Of a stretch of DNA of 64,000 bases, positions 56,306 to 64,000 are shown in pieces. Origin of the DNA: Hyalella azteca (Eukaryota > Arthropoda > Malacostraca > Amphipoda > Hyalellidae). Where the stretch lies: NCBI RefSeq assembly GCF_000764305.2, contig NW_025946656.1, forward strand, positions 1 through 64,000, in the 5' to 3' direction. The position numbers and the translations under genes are program-made. The notes below the pieces were generated by a model. It had not been told where the DNA came from. It worked only from the letters and a program-made list of their open reading frames with translations, and did no database searches. Numbering within the stretch: the first letter of the stretch is position 1; each line of letters starts with the position of its first letter.

Positions 56306-59300
56306 CTGACCGAGTTTATTTTCAACGCATGCAATCCTGGCCTGCAATTTCCTCGCAATGGTTCACATTTACCAACTCATTCTTCTGCGTCAGGCATCGC
56401 GAAGAACCATTACGATATTCGCATGGTGCCACACTCGCGGGACGATCAAACCTAAATTTTGCTACTGCCTCCGCCTCAATCACCTAAAAAGCTTGGGGTC
56501 CCTCTGGTGACGACAATTTTTCCCTCCACCAATACCCGACGTTTGGAGATGAAGCTATTTCTTAGAAACGGAGAAGCCACTGACACGGTTTGAAAAAAAA
56601 TGTATCTTCATTTCTTGGATACGCAAAGCTTCATTTTTCTTTGGCGACTTCGATCTCTGAGGTTTTCTGAGGTATAATTTATTTTAGAATATTTTAATAT
56701 ATCTGCATTTAGCTTAACTGCTTCAAATTGTCAATAGAAGCGGGATATTCCAATTATTATTAGTGACATACTTTTAATTTTGTAAGGTGGAATCTTGCGT
56801 GAATAAATAAGTTTCTAACAAATCAACAATGACTCATTCTTCGTTTTCCCCTACTGTTTTGTTTCAGCGAGAAATGTATAATTGAATTAAAGAAACCTCG
56901 TCGAGCACATTCTCAGCACATAATTATTTCTACCCTAACATTTTTACGCCCCTAGCTTGTCTGATATTGTATGGGAGCAGGCGCTTTATTCATAGAGTAG
57001 CAATAGATTTATTTTTTATTTTTAGCATTCACAAGTGCTCAATAAAAAAGTAGAAATGTTCTTAGTAGAATTCTGCTCACTCCTGTAATTACACTAAATG
57101 TTTCCATTTAATATTATTTTAAATTTTGGTAAACATCCTGCTCACACTTTTGAATACGGCTGATATATCATAAAGAGCTCACTATACAGTTCCTCGGAAC
57201 ACAAAAATCATAAAAATTTTGCATGAAATTAAGTCAAAGTTTCAAGCGAACAATTTTTTTGAAGACTTGTCGGATTATTTCTCCCTCGCGTCTCCGCTTT
57301 CCAAACTTTTTGAAGACTTCCAACTTTTAATCTCGCAAGATCTGCTCGGCGTTTTGCGAATAGATAAGTAAAATTTGTACTTTTCTCAAATGTTGTCAAT
57401 TATTATTAAAAAATGAATAAAGTATCAAATTTTTTCGTTAATTCTCAATTGAGAGCATTATTTGGTATGCTTCCGACATGAATATGGATTCTGAATTAGC
57501 GTTTATCAACACCGAGTTAAAAATTACGAGAGAAAATTATTCGTGGGGAAAGTCTATTATCCTTAATATCATATTTCGGATTTTTTAAGAGACTAAAATT
57601 ATGACAATACATACAGTTCAGTTGTACCTTACAGAAAAAAACAGTTATACAGAAAAAAATGAATAATCTTCAATTGAATATTAAGGGCAGTAAGAGAAAA
57701 AAATTATTAAACTTAATGTGTTTGATCGAGAGTGCGAATTAAAATATTAAAATATTTATGTCGTCAGGACCGCACATCGTGGAACACAAGTTGTCAAAAA
57801 ACCTTCCGATTAAAGCTTCGTGGCCATTACATTGCATCTTTGCTCATTATCTATTTTATTTACATCCAGTTCTAGATTTTTTCGAGCATTTCTTAAAAAC
57901 GTATTTATTAACAACTCATGTTATAAATCTTTAATCGGTAGTTAGTGCTTTCAACATTGCTAATATTTTAGCCTGATTAATGTTTTTTGACTGATTAATT
58001 ATTGTAGCCTATGGAATAAAATCTTAGCTACAGCCTTCTCAAACGAATTGAAAAAAAAATTATGAATTCGTTTAAAATAATGAATCTCTAAACTCCTGCA
58101 CCCGTTGCTTTACTTGTTCAATCAATTTTATTTTCCATACAGTATCCACAATAATTAAAAAATTGAGAACTCAGTCTGTCCGATTGTTAAGCAAATAAAG
58201 AGGAGGTTAGTATTTTTTTAATTCAGGTTGCTTAATTCAGTGTAGAATTATACCAAAAACAAGTTTTAAGACACTGATCTCGCATAGAAAAGTTATTCAC
58301 ATATTCTCTTGTAAGTAATATAAGCCAGTCGCTGCCGTGTGTCGATGTGCTGGTGCCAATGGTTGCTGATACCATAACTACAGATTGAACGGCAAAAGTT
58401 CGGTGGGTGGACTTTGACCGCGAAATTCGTTGCTTCGTATCCACCTTTCCCAACTTCTGCCTGTTGTGCACGTTTTTTTAGCGTAGTTGTACTTTTGCAT
58501 AGTTAGGATTCAAATTGTCATAAATTTTTTTACCTCATTTTTTTCCAAGATTTTTATCAATTTTATGCAACGGAAGATGGATATTGAATTAATATCCTGC
58601 CATCATATCATGAATACAATGATTGATAATATTATTCATCCAATTCTCGTCTTCATTAGATTCGCCTTGAAATGAGTGATGTAATTCTGTGGCATTGCAA
58701 GTTTAAATTCAAAATTTGAATACATGAAATAGCCCTGAAGCTGCTATCTCGTTTGTGCAGTTTTTTAGGGCATTTCAAAAAATGTTCAGCGACATTTTTG
58801 CAAGTTCAAAAAACGCTCCACCCATACGTACATGCTGTTCTTATATTCAGTGTTTCATGCATTTACAAGTTGAGGTTAAGATACTGTCTCATGCAGTTCA
58901 TGACATGACTCCAGTCTCTTCATAAATGATTAACACAAAAATGAATTAATTTCCTGAACACGACTAATAGTTATGGAAAAAATTTTCTTCGCTCTTGTTC
59001 AAAAAATATTGTCAATAATAAGGCACTGTTCGTGCACTCTTTTTGCTAACTAATTATTAGCAATTTATCGATGCAAATGCGATATATTTATTTAACCTAG
59101 CGATACGAATAAATTTATCTATTCCCAGCTCTATTCCGATGCACTGATTGAAATTTTAAAAAATTGCTTTACTATCTGACTAAACGCAAGTCAAAGTAAT
59201 TAATGAAAAAAATTGCAATTTCTTATTTCAACGAGTTTATATAGTATTAAATAATATTAAAGTTCACACGGAGTGTTCAAATAAGTCTGATCGGAAAACT

Positions 59301-60426
59301 TTTTCATTTACGAACGGATCGTTTTGAAACTTGGTACTCGTATGTAAAACAGAAATCTAAGAACTCTTTGTTCATGTCAATTTTTCGACGAAAATGAAAA
59401 AAACGTGAAATTCATAGAAAACGGCGAAAAAGGGGGTACTTTAAAAATCTATCTCCTCCAACAAATATCGTGCTACAACATCGAGACACGTATCATTCGA
59501 TTTGTAGCGATCATATCTAAAATCCATCCGATCATTTTTTTGAATTTCGAATTTGTTCGGGAGGTGGGGGGGATTTTCAAAAATTTCCAAATTTCCCCCC
59601 CCCTCCGCCCCCCTATTTGCAAAATATAATCCAAACCATAACGAAATCGAAAAAAATGACCGAATAGTTTCTAGAGATTTTTTTTTACTAATCGAATGGT
59701 ATAGGTCTAATCGCTGTAGCTTCAAAACTCTAGGAGAAGATAGGTTTACCGTGACAATAACTGTGAATGTTCAGGGAGCGCGACAAAGTCCCGCGCGCAT
59801 CGTAATAGGCACTCAATGTAGCAAGGATACGAAACTAAACGTTAATGCAGCTTGATTCCACTCAAGGATGGTGGGAACGACTGCATGCACTCCTCCTCAT
59901 ACGACGCCAGGCGGGTTACTGAGCTGCAGCTGAAGCAGACACTCTATTTAAAGTGCTCGGCAGCTAATTTCCTCCTATTCTATTTGTTAAAGAACTCCCC
60001 CACCCCCCCTCCCTTTCATGATCTGTCGTGAACGCATAAATCAACGTACAGAGATGGTTTTGGTACCGTTGCATAGGTCAGAATATCAACTTTAAGATGA
60101 GACTAAAAACCGGAAAAGCCAAAATCTAAAATTTAGGGTAGACGCACAGTAGTTTAATAAAATGGCAAATATTTAATTTTTGAAGAATGTCATTTACTAT
60201 AATTAATGCATCACTGATGTTCAATTTTTGTTTTATGTTATTATAATGTAACATCATATACATTACTGTGTAGATTCAGTGTATGCAACAAAGAAAATTC
60301 ATACTTTTCCCTTTTATGTATTTTGCCTTCAAATGAACGTCATACTACAAAATTTTGCTCTGTAAAATCCAATTTGAAGCAAAGAAAGATGTATAAAGCA
60401 AAATCAATTTGTATCAAAATCGAAAT
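56306..60426. other. Non-coding; unresolved element at 59270-59860
   Basis: Mostly AT-rich. 59270-59860 is unlike its flanks, with a CCCCCCCCTCCGCCCCCC run near 59597 and overlapping frames of 74-100 codons on both strands without known motifs. It may be a repeat copy. Confidence 0.5.
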
Positions 60427-61330
60427 GTAGCGGCGCTACCGCTACCGCTACAAGCTCTAAATGCTACATGCTACCGCTACACCCACTATATTGTAGCGAG
60501 CGCTACCTCTACCGCTTCAGTAAAATGTAGCGCCGCTACTTTAGCCTCTACAATGGCCTAAATTATTGAAAATCTTTAAATATTTATTGCTCTGCTATTG
60601 GGATTTACTCATAAACATTTAAAGATAATAAAACATTTTCAAAACATATCAATGCAACTTTATTGCAATTAACCTAACCGAACTAGTACGGGTTAGATAC
60701 AGTAAATAAAAGTTACAGTTATTTTTTATGTTTTACCTTCCCTACATGGATGTCTACTTTAAACTACCAATCTCAAAAATAATCCACATATACGTATAAA
60801 AAATCAGTCTTTTATTTGTATACATATGTGAATTATTTTTGAGATTGGTAGATTAAAGTAGACATCCATATAGGGAAGGTGAAACAAAAATAACTGTGTA
60901 AAAATAACTGTAACCAAGCTGAAACATGAAAAAATACCTGTAAGTGGTAACTGGTAACAACTTAACAAGTAACAACTAACATGTTGACACTAGTAACAGG
61001 CTGAGGTTGACAAAATTACACCGAAATCATTCGTACAGTTTTATTCCGTAATTTATATTATGTACGTATCATGCTGGTTCTTAAATAATATTTAATACTA
61101 CTTAGATTTTACTAAGTAGTATTAAATAATATATAATACTACTTAGTAAAATCTAAAGGCTTTATCTATAAATGTAGCGGTGCACTGTAGCGGCGAAACC
61201 TCGTATCGCTACTTAAATATGTAGCGGGCGCTACCGCTACCGCTACATTGCCTTAACTGTAGCGCCGCTACCGCTACCGCTACTGAAAATGTAGCGGCCG
61301 CTACATGTAGCGCGCTACTGCCCACCACTG
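60427..61330. mobile_element. hAT-like element with GTAGCGG subterminal repeats
   Basis: The right end on the minus strand reads CAGTGGTGGGCAGTAGCGCG, a typical hAT terminus. Both ends (60427-60545 and 61165-61320) are full of GTAGCGG and GCTACCGCTACC words in both orientations, like subterminal transposase-binding repeats. The left terminal CAGTGGTGGGC was not found. Inside are a fold-back at 60715-60897 and a second palindrome at about 61085-61156. No transposase frame. Confidence 0.5.
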
Positions 61331-62421
61331 CAATTAGTATATGAATAAGTTTCAATAAATTCCTTTCCAATGAGATGTTTCAGGGGAAAGTGAAAAAATG
61401 TGAGCAAAAATGTTCCATTGAGTCTTTTTAAAGCCCACAAAATGAGTCCATTAAAGCCCACAATGCACGCATGTCCCACGCATATTCAGAAATGTGCTGC
61501 AAATGACTCACCCTAAGTACGCCGCTGAAAGGTCTTCAGAAAAATTTTAGAATTTAGAAAATTTTTTATTTTTCTGCACCGACCATCTGCTGGAGAAGCT
61601 TGAAAGTAGCTCGTAATATGTCTTTGGAAGCATTTTCCCCTGAACGCGAATATTTTGATTGATGTTGCATTTTAATGGGCCAGAGTGTAATAAATTCGAG
61701 CAAAATAGAAGATTTTGCTAGGAAAGTCGAAATTTTTTTCGATATTTTAAACTTTAGCTTGTGGCGGATTAGATCATCATCATCATCAAGGAAAGAAAAC
61801 TATAATATATTTGTAAGTCATCGGGTGAAAAAAATTAGAATTTTTTCACATGCATGCTTTGTAAAGAAATAATCAGTGATCTCTTTTTCTTTGTATTATA
61901 AATCAACATAATTGTCCAGGAAACCAAAACATTTCGCGCAGGCACTACAATTGAATAATGTTCCTTGAAACATATTATTATGGATAGAAAATTACTTTTT
62001 TTAGCAAATACAGGAATGTATTGTATGTCTGCTGCACAAGATGACATTTCTTGCGGTAGGAAACCTAATTAGTTGTTTTTAAAATTGCGTTAGTTATTCG
62101 ATAATCCAATAATATTAAATCAGTTATTTTCTCATGAATGTCATGCGTTATGTTATTGAGCTTCGGCGAATATGAAACTAAACAAATTTTCCACAATCAT
62201 GACCTTTACCGGGTATTAAATCACGCCTATAACAGTACAGCTCAGTCTTCTTCAGACATTATCGCGGAAGATTCAGACCGTTTGTCACGCAAGCTCGCCC
62301 TTTTACAGCTTTTTGTTGCTGTGATTTCTGTTGTGAACATTACGCCTCCACAGCGAGGCTTCCTGGTGTACAAGCTATAACTCACTGATAAAGCAAAACA
62401 AAATGAGACAGGAGTACTTAC
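61331..62421. other. Non-coding
   Basis: The frame 62242-62463 (minus) runs through the candidate 5' exon below in another frame. Nothing else seen. Confidence 0.5.
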
Positions 62422-62473
62422 CCGACAACGCGTACCGGTTTTCACCGGTCTTTCCTTCGACAAAATGGCTCAT
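62422..62473 (-). CDS. Candidate first coding exon of a minus-strand gene
   Basis: On the minus strand an ATG at 62473 opens MSHFVEGKTGENRYALS and meets a consensus donor CGG|GTAAGTACTC at 62421. The 100 bp upstream are GC-richer and contain an AAGATGGC word. Phase 1 at the donor. No second exon was found at lower coordinates, so this is tentative. Confidence 0.5.
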
Positions 62474-64000
62474 GAAGATAATATTTTCACACTTATAGGA
62501 GCTCAGTGAAAACAGATAGCCATCTTATGTCCCCTGTCCGCCCAACAGACAGCTCGTTTCCACAGCAACTAGACAGAGGGTGGAAAATATTCATTCTGAG
62601 TTTAGAATTTCAGAAATCTTTCGAGTAGACTATAAATGTAATTTATGTTTTCCTTTCAATAGCAAACAATTCCCATTTTGTATATGAATTTAAAAGAGTA
62701 TAATGAAAATGCTATGTGAAATTTCTATCACAATTTGAGTGAGGTAAAATTAAAATAATATGCGTTTAAAAAGTACTTTTTAGAGATCACACTAGCTACT
62801 GAAGAGGCCGGTGCCTCCGATGTTACACATGTACAATGAATTTATTATTTAATTTTTAAATATTAAAAAAATTATGTAATAATATTTTTATGATTATTAT
62901 TTTATTCTGTCAATCGATTCATGTATTTTCTCCGACTTTACGAAAGTGCGCAAAATTTAAGATCAATTGGCCATGTAGAAATGTGTTAAATATCGATTAT
63001 AAGAATTGTAGAAGATTAACAAACAAGAGGTGAAGTTAAAGAGCCAGAAGTGCTGTAAAAATGGAGGCATTCATTCTAAAGAATGTCACCATAAGTAAAG
63101 AAATTTCCCCAGCTGGAATGTATCATTTATATTAATATACAGATTCTTGAATTCTCTGTTGTATATGATGGCTCATCAGGCTCACGTGTGAGAAATTCGC
63201 GAAATTTTCTTGAAGACTTGCTTTTGTCGCTTGTTGATTTGGGCATTTTTGCCGTTGATAAAAAAGTTTTCACTTTGAAATGCAGCAAACTTTCATAACA
63301 TAAGAGGATCTTATATGCATAGAAGCTCCAGTCCTGTTGAGTAATCCATCTAAAATTAGTTCACATAACACAGAATGCGTCTTGAATGGAAGATCAGTGT
63401 ACCTCTTAAGCGCTGCCATGAATACATGAAAAAGTCAGTGGAACTTTGGTGTTGTTCGAGAATATTATTATTTCAAGTAATTAAATGTGGAGTGGAAAAT
63501 TATACAATGTTGAGAATTGATTTGTCGCTCGTTCTTCAAAATTTCATGTTGACTATTCATCAAGTTTTCTGGTGTGAACTACTTCTACAATTATATTTGC
63601 TATTCATTACTTTGTTCTCTGAATAAATTCTTTCTACGAAACGGGTATGTGAAAAAAATGAACGGATTAGCCTGAAGGCTTTTTCTCGTCATATACATTC
63701 ATTTCGAGACAGATATAAAGCTTAAATTGACACTTTAGAGGACGGAAAAGAACATATATTTTAGGGATTTCAAGCCATATTCAGGAAAATTTTAGTTTTT
63801 TACCATCTTGCAATATTTATCCACTACCAGTGCAACATACCACGGCTTTTCGTTTACAATGCGTGGCATTGTTCCAAAGCTATTGTACAGTATGTCATGC
63901 CAAAATTATTGAGAAAATATGAGTGGGATTGGCTGATACCACTTAACTTTGCAGCAATTCTTCGACAATTACTCCCACTCGCTTCACTTATTTGCCTCAT
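62474..64000. other. Non-coding, nothing recognised
   Basis: AT-rich to the window end. Confidence 0.5.

Noticed and set aside
58470..58780. TTTTTTAGCGTAG and TTTTTTAGGGCAT as further MITE copies
   Set aside because: Only a few terminal bases match and the GACGG core is absent.
59405..59855. Three overlapping frames of 74-100 codons
   Set aside because: The C-rich run and lack of motifs suggest a repeat; no splice or start support.

Overview
The window looks like nuclear DNA from an arthropod. It is AT-rich, has long introns, and contains Tc1-like, pogo-like, hAT-like and Penelope-like transposon relics. A malacostracan crustacean is my guess from the style of the repeats, but no sequence feature proves the species. 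The six-frame ORFs are mostly noise because the real gene is split into short exons, so I rebuilt it from splice sites, reading-frame continuity and protein family patterns.

The main content is one plus-strand gene, 6453 to 31317 (3' UTR to about 31.4-31.6 kb). It encodes a sidestep (side) family cell-surface receptor. Sixteen exons join with every splice phase matching and give about 902 codons before the stop: five Ig domains, one fibronectin type III domain, one transmembrane helix and a roughly 195-residue cytoplasmic tail ending in ESFV. The signal peptide exon was not found and is probably upstream of the window.

The most unusual property is in the introns. At least five exon borders of this gene (exons 1, 2, 3, 7 and 9 at the donor; exon 8 at the acceptor) have been copied into local tandem arrays, so the introns carry many extra, often consensus, splice signals. 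In intron 1 each repeat carries a pyrimidine tract plus CAG directly abutting GTGAGT, the form of a recursive splice (ratchet) site. In intron 3 and at the end of intron 7 the copies form pseudo-exons whose lengths keep the frame (81 and 30 nt). Other arrays (introns 11 and 14, and 33.6, 36 and 55.9 kb) do not contain a visible exon border.

Layout: 0-6.4 kb holds a 40-bp tandem repeat, a TA-flanked pogo-like element (1.46-2.74 kb), a broken Tc1-like transposase (3.65-4.77 kb, minus) and a GC-rich block near 5.5 kb. 6.4-31.4 kb is the receptor gene, with a Penelope-like relic inside intron 3 and a near-perfect fold-back MITE inside intron 12. 31.4-64 kb is mostly non-coding: minisatellites, a second Penelope fragment, several MITEs sharing AGCGCATTTTCTC ends, a hAT-like segment at 60.4-61.3 kb, and a few isolated exon-like segments I could not assign. 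An uncut Nextera mate-pair junction adapter at 33676-33713, next to an N, shows that the assembly is locally artificial there. [Format note: the original answer gave no feature confidences; the uniform 0.5 is a placeholder required by the schema, not an estimate.]
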